DNA from: Roseithermus sacchariphilus
GTDB lineage: Bacteria > Bacteroidota > Rhodothermia > Rhodothermales > MEBIC09517
Direction of reading: 5' to 3'
NCBI GenBank assembly: GCA_003285105.1
Contig: CP030158.1
Location: forward strand, 4,388,449-4,452,448
Length of the DNA: 64,000 nt
The position numbers and the translations under genes were made by a program. Under the pieces are notes generated by a model. The model did no database searches, had not been told where the DNA came from, and saw nothing but the letters and a program-made list of their open reading frames with translations. Positions 19,202 to 28,596 of the stretch are shown here, piece after piece; the stretch's first letter is position 1; every line of letters starts with the position of its first letter.

Positions 19202-20437
19202 TCAGAACAGGACGGCGGTGAGCAGGAGGGAGTGGTTCCAGCTCGGCACCTGGCCCGGGATGCGGCCTTCCTCGACGCCGTAGTAGGCATAATCGAGTTG
19301 CAGGAGGCCCAGGCGGAGCCCGGCGCCGAAGGTGGTGTAGCCCTGAGAGAGCCCCAGCCGCAGGGCGAGCAGATCCGACAGACGGGCCTGCACCCCCATC
19401 CGCAGATGCGCCGTGAAGGTCTGCTCGATGCGCGGCTGCCGGTAGCCCACATAGTCGAGCGCGATGCCCGTCTCTTTGATGAGGCCCCCGAGCGCCGGCG
19501 TGGTGTAGGCCAGCCCCACACGCGACGAACCGTGCAGGGCATAGCGGTCCATCGCCAGCATCCGTTCCATGGCGATGGCCACCGGGTCGTCCTGCGCGTC
19601 GTCGCCGATCAGGCTACGGCGGTAGGCATAGTCGAAGTCGCTCGCGAGCACGTCGTAGAGCGCCACGCCGAAGCGCAGCGTGCCGGGGACGGGCACGACG
19701 TCGAGGTCGTAGAGCAGCCCCAGGTCGAGCCCGAACGAGGTGGCCTCGAAGAGGTAGAGGTGTTCGTCCGGGGAGATCGTGTCGATCGGTTTGGCCTTGA
19801 GCGTGAGGTAGCGCCGGGTATACTTGGCCGTCAGCCCCGCCGAGAACCCCTGGACGCCGAAGCGGCCGAAGTCGATCGCCGCCGCGGCCACGCCGATGAG
19901 ATCGCCCTGCCCCTTGAGGTCGACGGCCGGGATGCCGGCTCCGCCGTCTTCGGCACGGTAGCGGGCGACGCTGGTGGCGAAGAGGCCGGCGCCAAGCCCG
20001 ACGCCCCCCGCCTGCATCAGCACCGAGGGCAGCAGCAGATCCCCGTTGACGAGCGTGCGGGTCCGGCCAAGGGCGAACACCTCGTCGTAGAGGGCTTCCA
20101 GCTCGTCGCTGCTCAACTCGTCCAGCCCCCGCTCGATGGCCGGTTCCAGCTCATCCCGGTAGAATGTGTATTGATCGACGGTGTTGGAGGTCAGCGTGCC
20201 GCGCAGCCCCACGAGCGTCACGCGGGGCCGCAGCGGAGCCACCCGGGCCAGGTGAGCGGGGTTGTAGAAGAAGACGGTGGCCCGCGTCGGGAACGCGACG
20301 GTGGCATCGCCCATGCCGAGGGCCTGCGGGGTCTGAACGAAAGCCCGGGAGGTCTGGGAATAACTCTGCGCCCGGGCGGGCCAGGCCAGCGCCAGCAGCA
20401 GGCCGGCAGCCAGGATCACGCGAACCAGCCGATCCAT
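19202..20437 (-). CDS. Outer-membrane beta-barrel protein (PorV/FadL-like fold), unknown role
   Basis: A 411-residue secreted protein. ATG 20437 starts a signal peptide (VRVILAAGLLLALAWPARAQ). The mature part opens with QALGMGDATVAFPTRATVFFYNPAHLA, the pattern of Bacteroidota barrels related to PorV/PorQ/FadL. Alternating amphipathic strands run to the C-terminus, which ends in phenylalanine (LLLTAVLF) as outer-membrane barrels usually do. The specific function is unknown. It is encoded 55 bases downstream of a lipoprotein gene on the same strand, so the two envelope proteins are probably made together. Confidence 0.75.
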   Translation of the reverse strand: MDRLVRVILAAGLLLALAWPARAQSYSQTSRAFVQTPQALGMGDATVAFPTRATVFFYNPAHLARVAPLRPRVTLVGLRGTLTSNTVDQYTFYRDELEPAIERGLDELSSDELEALYDEVFALGRTRTLVNGDLLLPSVLMQAGGVGLGAGLFATSVARYRAEDGGAGIPAVDLKGQGDLIGVAAAAIDFGRFGVQGFSAGLTAKYTRRYLTLKAKPIDTISPDEHLYLFEATSFGLDLGLLYDLDVVPVPGTLRFGVALYDVLASDFDYAYRRSLIGDDAQDDPVAIAMERMLAMDRYALHGSSRVGLAYTTPALGGLIKETGIALDYVGYRQPRIEQTFTAHLRMGVQARLSDLLALRLGLSQGYTTFGAGLRLGLLQLDYAYYGVEEGRIPGQVPSWNHSLLLTAVLF

Positions 20438-20492
20438 GTGGAACGAGATGACGACGGTGGGTGAGAAGGAAAACGAACGACGGGACAGCCGG

Positions 20493-21419
20493 CTACGATC
20501 CACAGCCCAGCTCGGCCAGCTCGACGGCCAGGCGATCGTAGGCGTCACGCGCCTCGCCGGCGATCGAGGCGGCGGCCGTCTCCGCATCGAGCCCGAGCAA
20601 CGCCACGCGAGCCTCCAGCAGCTCCACGGCCTGGAGCAGGTCGTCCATGGCACAGGCTGCTGCCTGCTTCACGGCCAGGATGAGTTCGGGGCTCTCGGCG
20701 CAGAACCCGAGGTAGGCCGGACCGCCGCCGGCCGGAATCACCCGGTACCAGACGGCCCGGTTCAGCCCGGCCTCCACCACGTCGATGTAGGCCCGCGTCA
20801 GATAGGCGACGGACAGCACGAAGAGGCGGCTCTGGATCTCCTGCTCCCCGTAGCCGAGCCCCTTCAGCCGCTCGATCCCGGACTGGATCCCCGCCGGCGT
20901 TCGATCCGGGAACTGGAAGACGTCGTTGAGCAACCCGATGACACGGTCCAGCACCGCCCGCTTGTCCCGGATCGCCTGGAACGTCGCGGTTTCCATCACC
21001 ACTTCCTGCCGGCGTTCGTCTCCCCGGGCATCGAAGCTGCAAAATGTGCCGGTTCCCTTTCCGGCCGACGGCACATCCGTCGCATCGAGCTGGCCGAGCA
21101 GGTCGGAGGCGATGCGGTCGAGCGTGAGCACGCTGATGTCGTGGGCTCGTAGCAGCGCCGAAGCCAGGGCCGAGCGGATGTCCGCCGCCAGGCGGGGATC
21201 GTCGGGGTCGCGGGCGAGGGCGCGTTCGAGGTAGCGGACGGCCTTGTCCGGCTCGCCGGAGCGCAGGGCGAACGCGGCATCCTGCAACAGGATCTCGGGG
21301 TCGTCACTCCCGCCCTCTTCGTAGAAGCCCTCAAACACGTTACAGCCGGCGAAAACGCCGACGCCGAGGAGGCCGAAGGCGAAAAGGAACGCCGGCGCGA
21401 GCAAGCGGTGCGAAATCAT
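20493..21419 (-). CDS. TPR-like lipoprotein, unknown role
   Basis: A 308-residue predicted lipoprotein. The signal peptide ends at the lipobox FAGC near residue 25. Residues about 40-75 read as a tetratricopeptide-like helix pair (AFALRSGEPDKAVRYLERALARDPDDPRLAADI), and the rest is helical with pairs of cysteines (FCSFDARG, GFCAESPE, AACAMDD). An ATG six codons upstream at 21437 is an alternative start. It is probably co-transcribed with the barrel gene that follows, so it may be a periplasmic partner of that barrel. No family name can be given. Confidence 0.7.
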   Translation of the reverse strand: MISHRLLAPAFLFAFGLLGVGVFAGCNVFEGFYEEGGSDDPEILLQDAAFALRSGEPDKAVRYLERALARDPDDPRLAADIRSALASALLRAHDISVLTLDRIASDLLGQLDATDVPSAGKGTGTFCSFDARGDERRQEVVMETATFQAIRDKRAVLDRVIGLLNDVFQFPDRTPAGIQSGIERLKGLGYGEQEIQSRLFVLSVAYLTRAYIDVVEAGLNRAVWYRVIPAGGGPAYLGFCAESPELILAVKQAAACAMDDLLQAVELLEARVALLGLDAETAAASIAGEARDAYDRLAVELAELGCGS

Positions 21420-21437
21420 ACGGTGCCTGAATAGCAT

Positions 21438-21809
21438 CGCCGATGCCCGAAGCAGCGGCGGTATCGTAGCGGATGTAACCGGGTGGGTGGCCGCCCCGCC
21501 GGGGAACGGCGGCGGATGGTCTCTATACAACCCGGAGTCACTTCGTAACCCAATCGTCTGCACGATCCGGGGGTGGCATCGGGTCAGGCAAGCTTCGTGC
21601 CCGTATTTCTCCGTCATTTTTTTGCTGTCGTTACGCAGAAGGTGCGGGTCGCCATCTCCCCAGCGGGGTCCTGCCACGAAGCGAAAGAGCCGAACCTGGG
21701 CGGCTTCATGGCCTCCCGCGTTACGCCTTTTTTTACAAACGATGACCACCGTTGACCGCCTCGACGCCGTATCGGGACCGTCACAACGCCGGTCGACCGG
21801 CTCCCCGCC
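21438..21809. other. Divergent intergenic region
   Basis: About 370 bases between the lipoprotein gene and the histidine kinase gene, including two T7-T8 runs near 21619 and 21729. Promoters for both directions must lie here. I cannot assign -10/-7 boxes confidently, and there is no credible small gene. Confidence 0.5.
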
Positions 21810-23375
21810 ATGCGCTCGCCTCACACCATCGGTCTCGTGCTCCTCGGCCTCGTGCTGCTACCGATCGGCGCCTACGTGGCGTACGAAGTGCGGTCGCTGA
21901 GCGACAACGAGGCCCTCATGGCCTCGATCTACGAGCGCCAGTTGGAAGCCATCCTGTTCTCGATCAACCAGCATGCCTGGACCGTCACCGACGGCTGGGC
22001 GCATGAGATCGACGGCGTGCTGGCCGCCGCGCCGGGGGCGTCGCCCGAGGCCTTCGGACGCTTCCTCGACACCCACGCCGCCCTGCGGGCCCTGGTGCTG
22101 ACCGACAGCCAGATCACCCGCCTGCACGTCGTGCAGCGCCCGGGCGAGACCGGCCTGCCGGCGCTGCGGGACCCCCTGACGCCGGCCGCCGTGCAGCGCC
22201 TGCTGGAACGCCGGCGCGCCGGATACCGGAAGGTGGAACCCGTGCGCCTGCCCCGGGCCGACGGCCCCGACGAGCAGATCCTCCTGCTCTTCGCCCCCGA
22301 GACCCCCTCGGCCGGCATCCACGCCGTCGGGCTGGTGCTCGACGCCCGCCGCTTCGTCCGGGACGTCCTGGCTCCGAAGCTGCAGGAGGTGGCACGGGAG
22401 CAGTTCGTGCTCGGGATCTTCGAACCGGGCACGGCAGCCCCCCTCTACAGCACCGAACCGCTCGCCCGCAGCGAGTTGCGACGCGAACGCTCGATCTGGC
22501 TCTTCCCCGCCTACGTCCTCGGCGTGCGCCCCCGGGGCGCCACCATCGAGGAAGTCGTGCAGGAGCGTTTCCGGCAGAACCTGCTGCTCGTCGTGCTGAT
22601 GGGGCTGGTGCTGCTGGCCGGCGTCGGCATCGTCTACCGCAGCATCCGGCACGAACTGACCCTGGCACAGATGAAGTCCGACTTCGTCTCGAACGTCTCG
22701 CACGAGCTGCGCACCCCGCTCTCGCTGATCCGGATGTACGCGGAGACGCTGGAGCTGGACCGCGTCCGCTCGGACGAGAAGCGCAGGGCCTATTACCGCA
22801 TCATCAGCCGGGAGGCCGAGCGGCTGACGCGGCTGGTCAACAACATCCTGACCTTCTCCCGGATCGAAGCCGGACGGGAAACCTACGCCCGCGCCCCGCT
22901 GCACCTGAACGAGGTGGTGCAGGACGTGCTGACCCTCTACGACGTCCCTCTACGCACCCAGGGCTTCCGCACCGAGGTGCGCCTGGCCGACGACCTGCCG
23001 GCGCTGGAAGGCGACCGCGAGGCGCTCATGGAAGCTGTGATCAACCTGATCGACAATGCCGTCAAGTACAGCGACGCGGAGCCCTTCCTGGGCGTGGCGA
23101 CGTCCCGGCACGGCCGCGAGGTCGTCCTGGACGTCGCCGACCGGGGTGCGGGCATCCCGGCCGAGGCGCTGGACCGGATCTTCGACAAGTTTTACCGGGT
23201 CTCGACCGGGCTGGTGCACACCACGAAAGGCACCGGCCTGGGCCTGGCCCTCGTCCACCACATCGTGCAAGCCCACGGCGGACGCATCGAGGTGGAGAGC
23301 CGCCTCGGCCAGGGCACCCGCTTTCGCCTGCGCTTTCCCGTGCCCGCCACCGCCGGCGCCGTCCTCCCCTCCTGA
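21810..23375 (+). CDS. Sensor histidine kinase
   Basis: A 521-residue membrane kinase. It has transmembrane segments at about residues 6-25 and 257-276 flanking a 230-residue periplasmic sensor domain of no recognised type. The HisKA helix carries phospho-acceptor His298 (FVSNVSHELRTPLSL). The HATPase domain shows the N box (NLIDNAVKYSD), G1 (DRGAGIP) and G2 (GTGLGLALV). The response regulator gene follows 21 bases downstream, forming a two-component operon. The signal is unknown; neighbouring genes do not point to one clearly. Confidence 0.93.
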   Translation: MRSPHTIGLVLLGLVLLPIGAYVAYEVRSLSDNEALMASIYERQLEAILFSINQHAWTVTDGWAHEIDGVLAAAPGASPEAFGRFLDTHAALRALVLTDSQITRLHVVQRPGETGLPALRDPLTPAAVQRLLERRRAGYRKVEPVRLPRADGPDEQILLLFAPETPSAGIHAVGLVLDARRFVRDVLAPKLQEVAREQFVLGIFEPGTAAPLYSTEPLARSELRRERSIWLFPAYVLGVRPRGATIEEVVQERFRQNLLLVVLMGLVLLAGVGIVYRSIRHELTLAQMKSDFVSNVSHELRTPLSLIRMYAETLELDRVRSDEKRRAYYRIISREAERLTRLVNNILTFSRIEAGRETYARAPLHLNEVVQDVLTLYDVPLRTQGFRTEVRLADDLPALEGDREALMEAVINLIDNAVKYSDAEPFLGVATSRHGREVVLDVADRGAGIPAEALDRIFDKFYRVSTGLVHTTKGTGLGLALVHHIVQAHGGRIEVESRLGQGTRFRLRFPVPATAGAVLPS

Positions 23376-23396
23376 CACCCCTCGCCCCCTCTGCCC

Positions 23397-24092
23397 ATGC
23401 CTTCCCGTATCCTGATCATCGAAGACGAGCCCCAGATGCAAGAGGGGCTGAAAGACAACCTGGAGTTCGAAGGCTACGAGGTCGACGTGGCCGGGGACGG
23501 GCGCAGCGGCCTGGAGCGCCTGCTGGCAGCGCCCTACGACCTCGTCCTCCTGGATGTCATGCTCCCCCACCTCTCCGGCCTCGACGTCTGCCGGCAGGCC
23601 CGCGCACGGGGCGCGACCATGCCCATCATCATGCTCACGGCCAGGGGCGAGGAGATCGACAAGGTGCTCGGGCTCGAGCTGGGCGCGGACGACTACGTCA
23701 CCAAGCCCTTCAGCCTGCGCGAACTGCTCGCCCGCGTCAAGGCGGTGCTGCGGCGTGCCCCGGCCGGCGAACCCGCGCCCGACACACCCCCTGCCCCACA
23801 ACGGCTGGGGCGGCTGTCCGTCTCCTTCGACCGCTACCAGGCTACGTGCGACGGCAAACCGGTCGCCATGACGCACCTGGAGTTCGAGGTCCTCCGCTAC
23901 CTCGTCGAGCGCCCGCACCAGACCATCAGCCGCGACCGGCTGCTCACCGACGTGTGGGGCTACGACGCGCAGCCGACCACCCGCACCGTCGACAACTTCA
24001 TCCTGAAGCTGCGCCAGAAGATCGAGGACGATTCCGCACACCCCCGGCACATCCTGACGGTCCACGGCGTCGGGTACAAGTTCGTGCCCTGA
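23397..24092 (+). CDS. OmpR-family response regulator
   Basis: A 231-residue regulator. The receiver domain (residues 1-120) has acidic pocket residues in IIEDEP, phospho-acceptor Asp53 (LVLLDVML), the MLTARGEE threonine and the lysine in DYVTKPF. The C-terminal winged helix (about 135-231) shows the OmpR/PhoB pattern (LEFEVLRYLVERP, SRDRLLTDVWGYD, RTVDNFILKLRQKIE, HGVGYKFV). It is the cognate partner of the kinase encoded just upstream. The target genes are unknown. Confidence 0.94.
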   Translation: MPSRILIIEDEPQMQEGLKDNLEFEGYEVDVAGDGRSGLERLLAAPYDLVLLDVMLPHLSGLDVCRQARARGATMPIIMLTARGEEIDKVLGLELGADDYVTKPFSLRELLARVKAVLRRAPAGEPAPDTPPAPQRLGRLSVSFDRYQATCDGKPVAMTHLEFEVLRYLVERPHQTISRDRLLTDVWGYDAQPTTRTVDNFILKLRQKIEDDSAHPRHILTVHGVGYKFVP

Positions 24093-24219
24093 CATCCTTT
24101 GACATTTCTCGATCCCGGCATGACAACCGGGGGTGTTTGCCGGCGTAGGTTGAGCGGCAGGATCGCCTTACGAACCGATCCGTTCACCAACCGGCCGTCC
24201 GGACACGGCCTCTCCCTCC

Positions 24220-25335
24220 ATGACCTGTGCCTCCCTTGCGCGCGCCCTGCTGATGCTCACGCTGGCGCTCGCGCCCCTCGCCGCCCCGTCCCCGGCCCAG
24301 CCCTCCGAGGAGTGGGAACGCCTCATCGACCTGCGCGGCCCCTGGCGCTTCGACATCGGCGACGCGCCCGAACGGGCCGAACCCGAGTACGACGACCGGA
24401 ACTGGGAGGCCCTCTTCGTCCCGGCCCGCTGGGAGGACGAAGGCTTCTTCGGCTACGACGGCGTTGCCTGGTACCGCAAACGCGTGGTCATCCCGGCCGA
24501 TCTCGCCGGACGGGCGCTCTTCCTGCACCTCGGCCGCATCGACGACATCGACGAGGTCTACGTCAACGGCCTGTTCGTAGGCCGCACCGGCACCTGGGCC
24601 CCGCACTACCAGACGGCGTACCACGTCTATCGCATCTACCAGCTCCCGGCCGACGTGCTGCGCTTCGGCGAGGAAAACGTCATTGCCGTGCGCGTCTACG
24701 ATCACGGGCTCGAAGGCGGCATCCTCGAGGGCCGGATCGGCATCTATGAGAATCGCGCCCTCCCCCGTTTCGCGCTCGACCTCGCCGGCCGCTGGCAGAT
24801 GCAACCCGGCGACGACCCCGCCTGGCGGGATACCTACGGCGACAAAACCGCCTGGACGACCGTCACCGTCCCGGCCACCTGGGAGCCCCAGGGGTTCGAC
24901 GGCTACGACGGGTATGCCTGGTACCGCAAACGCTTCTGGGTCCCGGAGAACCTCGACCCGGACGACCTGGTCCTGATGCTCGGTAAGATCGACGACCTGG
25001 ACGAGACATTCCTCAACGGCCGGCCGATCGGCCACACGGGCGCCATCGACGAGGCCCGAGTGGAGGGGCACGAGTGGCAGATCGTGCGGGCCTATCCCGT
25101 CCCGCCCGGCCTGCTGCGCCCCGGAGCCTACAACACCCTGGCCGTCCGCGTCTACGACGGCATGATCGACGGGGGGATCTTCGAAGGCCCCATCGGCCTG
25201 GTCACCCGCCGCGAGGCCGCCCGCTGGATGGAACGCACCCCGCCCCCGCCGGACGCGCCTTCCTCCGCGAAAGGCTTCTGGCGCTGGCTGTGGGACCGGA
25301 TCGACGCACCGGACGGGCATCACCGGCGCTATTGA
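24220..25335 (+). CDS. Secreted protein with two tandem GH2-type sugar-binding jelly rolls, no catalytic domain
   Basis: A 371-residue protein with a signal peptide (ARALLMLTLALAPLAAPSPAQ). It consists of two similar halves, about residues 34-185 and 188-335. Each contains LxGxWRF/WQM, a W..V.VPA.WE..GF.GYDG.AWYRKR stretch, L.LGKIDD.DE...NG..IGHTG and an AVRVYD.....GI.EGPIG strand. This is the galactose-binding-like N-terminal domain of GH2 beta-galactosidases, here duplicated with no catalytic barrel. It may be a carbohydrate-binding or accessory protein in the periplasm. Ligand and function are unknown. Confidence 0.75.
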   Translation: MTCASLARALLMLTLALAPLAAPSPAQPSEEWERLIDLRGPWRFDIGDAPERAEPEYDDRNWEALFVPARWEDEGFFGYDGVAWYRKRVVIPADLAGRALFLHLGRIDDIDEVYVNGLFVGRTGTWAPHYQTAYHVYRIYQLPADVLRFGEENVIAVRVYDHGLEGGILEGRIGIYENRALPRFALDLAGRWQMQPGDDPAWRDTYGDKTAWTTVTVPATWEPQGFDGYDGYAWYRKRFWVPENLDPDDLVLMLGKIDDLDETFLNGRPIGHTGAIDEARVEGHEWQIVRAYPVPPGLLRPGAYNTLAVRVYDGMIDGGIFEGPIGLVTRREAARWMERTPPPPDAPSSAKGFWRWLWDRIDAPDGHHRRY

Positions 25336-25410
25336 GGACCGGAGGGCGTGGGCGCAACCCGGCGGCGCGCTCGGGGTAGGAGGCTATGCTCTCTGCCGCC
25401 GTCCGCTCGT

Positions 25411-26388
25411 ATGAAACGCCTGCTCCTGATCGGACTTCCGCTGCTGGTGCTGCTGGCCGGCCTCGGCCTGGCTGGCGTCAACCACCACTTCCTCCGCCAG
25501 ATCCGATCCTACCCGCCGGTCACGCTCGCCGCTCCTTACGAGGACCCCCGCCTGATCGAGGAGTTCGCCCTGGAGGGCCGCCGCACCCCCGCCGACTTCG
25601 GCGTGGCGGACTGGCGCACCGAGCGCTATGCCTCCGCCTGGGACGGGCTGACGCTGGAGGGCTGGTTCATCCCGGCCCGTGACTCCACGGCCCGCCGGGC
25701 CCTCGTCTTCGCCCACGGCCGCTGGTCCAACCGCCTCAAACCCCTCAGCTACCTGACGCTCTGGCGCGAGACGGGGCTGGACAGCCTCTACCACGTCTTC
25801 CTGCCGGACCTGCGCAACTCCGGCGCCTCGGACCCCGCCGAAACCGGCATGGGCTACGAGTTCGCCGAGGATCTGTATTTCACGCTGCGCCACCTCCACG
25901 CCACACACGGCATCGACCGCTTCGTCGTCTACGGCTTCTCCATGGGGGCGATGGGCACGGCCGTGCTGCTCGACCGCCCGGACCTCCGCGCCGGGCTGGA
26001 CTCGCTCGGCCTCACCATCGAGCGGGTCGTGCTGGACAGCCCCCTGAGCAACGTGGAGGCCAGCATCCGGCGGGGCGCCGCACGGCAGGGCGTGCCCGGC
26101 CCCGTCGCCGACCTCGCCCTGGCTTCGTTCGACCGGACGATCGACGGCTACCTCCCTCGCCTGCGGCTCGGGGCGCTCCTGGCCGACCCGCCCTGCCCCG
26201 TTCTGATCCTCCAGGGAGAGGCGGACCGCACCACCCCGCCGGCGATGCTCGACGCCGAACGCCCCGCCTTCGGCCCGGCGGTCCGGGTGCATACCTTCCC
26301 CGGCGCCGACCACGTCAAGATCTACCGCCACCCGGATCACCGGGCCGCCTACACCGCCCTCGTCGCCGACTTCCTGCGCCGGCCCTGA
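25411..26388 (+). CDS. Alpha/beta hydrolase, membrane-anchored
   Basis: A 325-residue protein with an N-terminal hydrophobic anchor or signal (LLLIGLPLLVLLAGLGLAG) and an alpha/beta hydrolase domain. The nucleophile elbow is YGFSMGAMG. The acid is probably in VLILQGEADRTTP, and the catalytic His in GADHVKIYRH near the C-terminus. The oxyanion segment is LVFAHGRWSN. It resembles the YqkD/BAAT-like serine hydrolases annotated only as hydrolases; the substrate is unknown. ATG 25411 was chosen because it places the hydrophobic segment at the N-terminus. Confidence 0.82.
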   Translation: MKRLLLIGLPLLVLLAGLGLAGVNHHFLRQIRSYPPVTLAAPYEDPRLIEEFALEGRRTPADFGVADWRTERYASAWDGLTLEGWFIPARDSTARRALVFAHGRWSNRLKPLSYLTLWRETGLDSLYHVFLPDLRNSGASDPAETGMGYEFAEDLYFTLRHLHATHGIDRFVVYGFSMGAMGTAVLLDRPDLRAGLDSLGLTIERVVLDSPLSNVEASIRRGAARQGVPGPVADLALASFDRTIDGYLPRLRLGALLADPPCPVLILQGEADRTTPPAMLDAERPAFGPAVRVHTFPGADHVKIYRHPDHRAAYTALVADFLRRP

Positions 26389-26467
26389 CCGGGCCCGGCG
26401 CGCGGGCACGAAACCTGCTGCGGGGCCGGACGTCAAGAGACCGCCCGTGCCGTTTCCCGCCGCCGCC

Positions 26468-26983
26468 ATGGCTCCCGACGCTCCCGACCAACCCGCTGCC
26501 CCGGCCTCGCCGTCCCTGCACCCGCTCGATCCGGCGATCCGCACGATCTGGTCCATCAAGCTCGGCCTGCTGACGCTGCTCGCGCTGATCGGGGTGCTGT
26601 TCTACGAGGTCACACACCTGTTCGATGACGAGGGCGGATGGCCCCCCTTCGTGCTGACCGGGATCGTGCTGGGGCTGGGAGTCGCGATCAGCCTGGTGGT
26701 GCCGCGCCTGCGGTACCGCTACTGGCGCTACGACCTGCGTGCCGAGGAGCTGTACCTGGAGCGCGGCATCTTCAACCGTGTGCGCACGATCGTGCCCCTG
26801 CGGCGCATCCAACACCTGGACGTCTCGCAGGACCTCCTGGAGCGCGAGTTCGACCTGGGCAAGCTGATCGTCCACACGGCCGGCGCCCGCAGCAGCGACG
26901 TGGTCCTGCCGGGGCTGCGGATCGAGGACGCCGAGCGCCTGCGCGACACGCTGAAGCACTACATCCTGGAAGACGCCGTTTGA
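26468..26983 (+). CDS. Bacterial PH-domain (DUF304) membrane protein, YdbS-like
   Basis: A 171-residue protein with two transmembrane segments at about residues 28-47 and 57-75, followed by one bacterial PH domain (RYRYWRYDLRAEELYLERGIFNRVRTIVPLRRIQHLDV). This is the YdbS architecture. Its TGA overlaps the next ATG (TGATG at 26981-26985), so it is translationally coupled to the YdbT-like gene. In Bacillus the YdbS/YdbT pair affects membrane integrity and resistance to some antimicrobial peptides; the role here is inferred. A GTG at 26447 is an alternative start. Confidence 0.85.
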   Translation: MAPDAPDQPAAPASPSLHPLDPAIRTIWSIKLGLLTLLALIGVLFYEVTHLFDDEGGWPPFVLTGIVLGLGVAISLVVPRLRYRYWRYDLRAEELYLERGIFNRVRTIVPLRRIQHLDVSQDLLEREFDLGKLIVHTAGARSSDVVLPGLRIEDAERLRDTLKHYILEDAV

Positions 26984-28596
26984 TGGCCGACGACGCCACG
27001 CCGCTCGCAGACGAGGCCACGCCGCTCGCGGACGGGCACCGGCTGCACCCGATGACGCTGGTGCAGCGGCTGCTGCTCAGCCTGCCGGGGCTGGTGCTGT
27101 TGCTCCTGCCCGTGCTGCGTGCGCCCAACCGCGACGCCTGGCTGTCGGTGGCCTTTGCCGTCACCTACGCCGTCGTCGCCCTGCCGCTGATCGTGCTGCG
27201 CTACCTGCGCTTCCGCTACCGGATCACCCCGCAAGAGCTCATCATCGAGAGCGGGGTGCTCACGCGCCGCCAGCGCAACATCCCCGTCGAGCGCATCCAG
27301 AACGTCGAGATCGAGCAAAGCCTGCTCCCCCGCCTCTTCGGCACGGCCAAGGTGAAGATCGAGACGGCCGGCAGCAGCGGCACCGAAGGGGTGCTGGAGT
27401 TCGTCGGCCTCGACGAGGCGCGCCGCATCCGGCAGATCCTGCGCACCTACCAGCAGCACCAGGCCGCCGCCTCGCTCCCGCCACCGCCCTCCGGCGAGGC
27501 GCACGCTGCCGGCAAGGCGCCCGCTGCCGGTGAGGCGGCCGGCGCCGAGACGGACCCGGGCGCCGGCACGGAGCTCCTCTCCCTGCCGCTGCGGCACGTC
27601 TTGCTCTCCGGCGTCTTCCGCTTCTCGCTGCTCTACATCGCGCTGATCTTCTCCGGCCTGCAATACCTGAACGTGGAGCCCGAAGAGATGGTGGACTGGA
27701 TGACGGGGCCGCGGCTCGACGCCTTCGTGGCGGCCGTGGGAGACTCGCCCTACCTGGCGGCCGCCGCCGGCATCCTGCTGGCCGCCCTGCTCTCGTGGCT
27801 GACGGGCATCCTCGTCAACCTGAACAAATACCATCGCTTCCGGCTGTGGCTGGATGCCGGCAAGCTGCACAAGCGCCACGGCCTGCTGACAGTCTCCGAG
27901 GGGACGATCCCGCTGCGCCGGGTGCAGGCGCTGATCCTGCGTACGAACCCGCTGATGGAGCGCTTCGGCTGGTTTGCCCTGCAGCTCCAGACGATGGGGC
28001 TGGACGTGGACCAGCAGGGCTATCAGGTGGCGGTGCCCTTCGCGCAGAAGGACGACGTGCTCCGCATCGCCGGTCACATCTACCCGTTCTCGCTCCCGGA
28101 GGCCTTCCGGCCCGTCTCGCGCGTGACCATCCGGCGGACCTTCGTGCGGTACACCCTCGCGCTGCTGGCGGTGGTGGGGCCGCTGGCCTACCTCTGGCGC
28201 GAGGCGCTGTGGGGGCTGGTGCTGCTGCCGGCGCTGCTCTACGCCGCCGTGCTGCACTACCGGTACCACGGCTATGCCGTGCAGGACGGCGCCCTCTTCG
28301 TCCGCCGCGGCATCATCCGCCGCTACCTCTGGATCGTGCCCGTGCACAAGTTCCAGGTGTTCTATGCCAGCGCCTCGCTCTTCCAGCGGCGCCTCGGCGT
28401 GAAGTCGCTCCTCGTGGATACCGCCGGCGCCGGCTCGTTCGCCTACCCGGAGATCGTGGACCTGCCCGCCGGCGAGGCCGACGCGCTGCTGGACGACCTC
28501 TACCGGCGCTTCCTGGCCCACTTCGCACCGCCGAGCGCGGGCCCCCCTCCGCCTCCCTCACCGGCGACTCAGAACAACGGCTCGATCTCGATCTGA
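26983..28596 (+). CDS. Multi-PH-domain membrane protein, YdbT-like
   Basis: A 537-residue membrane protein with three bacterial PH (DUF304) units: RYRITPQELIIESGVLTRRQ near residue 80, RLWLDAGKLHKRHGLLTVSE near 285, and YAVQDGALFVRRGIIRRYLW near 430. They are interleaved with pairs of transmembrane helices. Low-complexity pieces occur at the N-terminus (DATPLADEATPLADG) and in the first linker (Ala/Gly/Glu-rich). It is coupled to the YdbS-like gene upstream. The last 28 bases overlap the convergent DUF4249 gene. Confidence 0.86.
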   Translation: MADDATPLADEATPLADGHRLHPMTLVQRLLLSLPGLVLLLLPVLRAPNRDAWLSVAFAVTYAVVALPLIVLRYLRFRYRITPQELIIESGVLTRRQRNIPVERIQNVEIEQSLLPRLFGTAKVKIETAGSSGTEGVLEFVGLDEARRIRQILRTYQQHQAAASLPPPPSGEAHAAGKAPAAGEAAGAETDPGAGTELLSLPLRHVLLSGVFRFSLLYIALIFSGLQYLNVEPEEMVDWMTGPRLDAFVAAVGDSPYLAAAAGILLAALLSWLTGILVNLNKYHRFRLWLDAGKLHKRHGLLTVSEGTIPLRRVQALILRTNPLMERFGWFALQLQTMGLDVDQQGYQVAVPFAQKDDVLRIAGHIYPFSLPEAFRPVSRVTIRRTFVRYTLALLAVVGPLAYLWREALWGLVLLPALLYAAVLHYRYHGYAVQDGALFVRRGIIRRYLWIVPVHKFQVFYASASLFQRRLGVKSLLVDTAGAGSFAYPEIVDLPAGEADALLDDLYRRFLAHFAPPSAGPPPPPSPATQNNGSISI

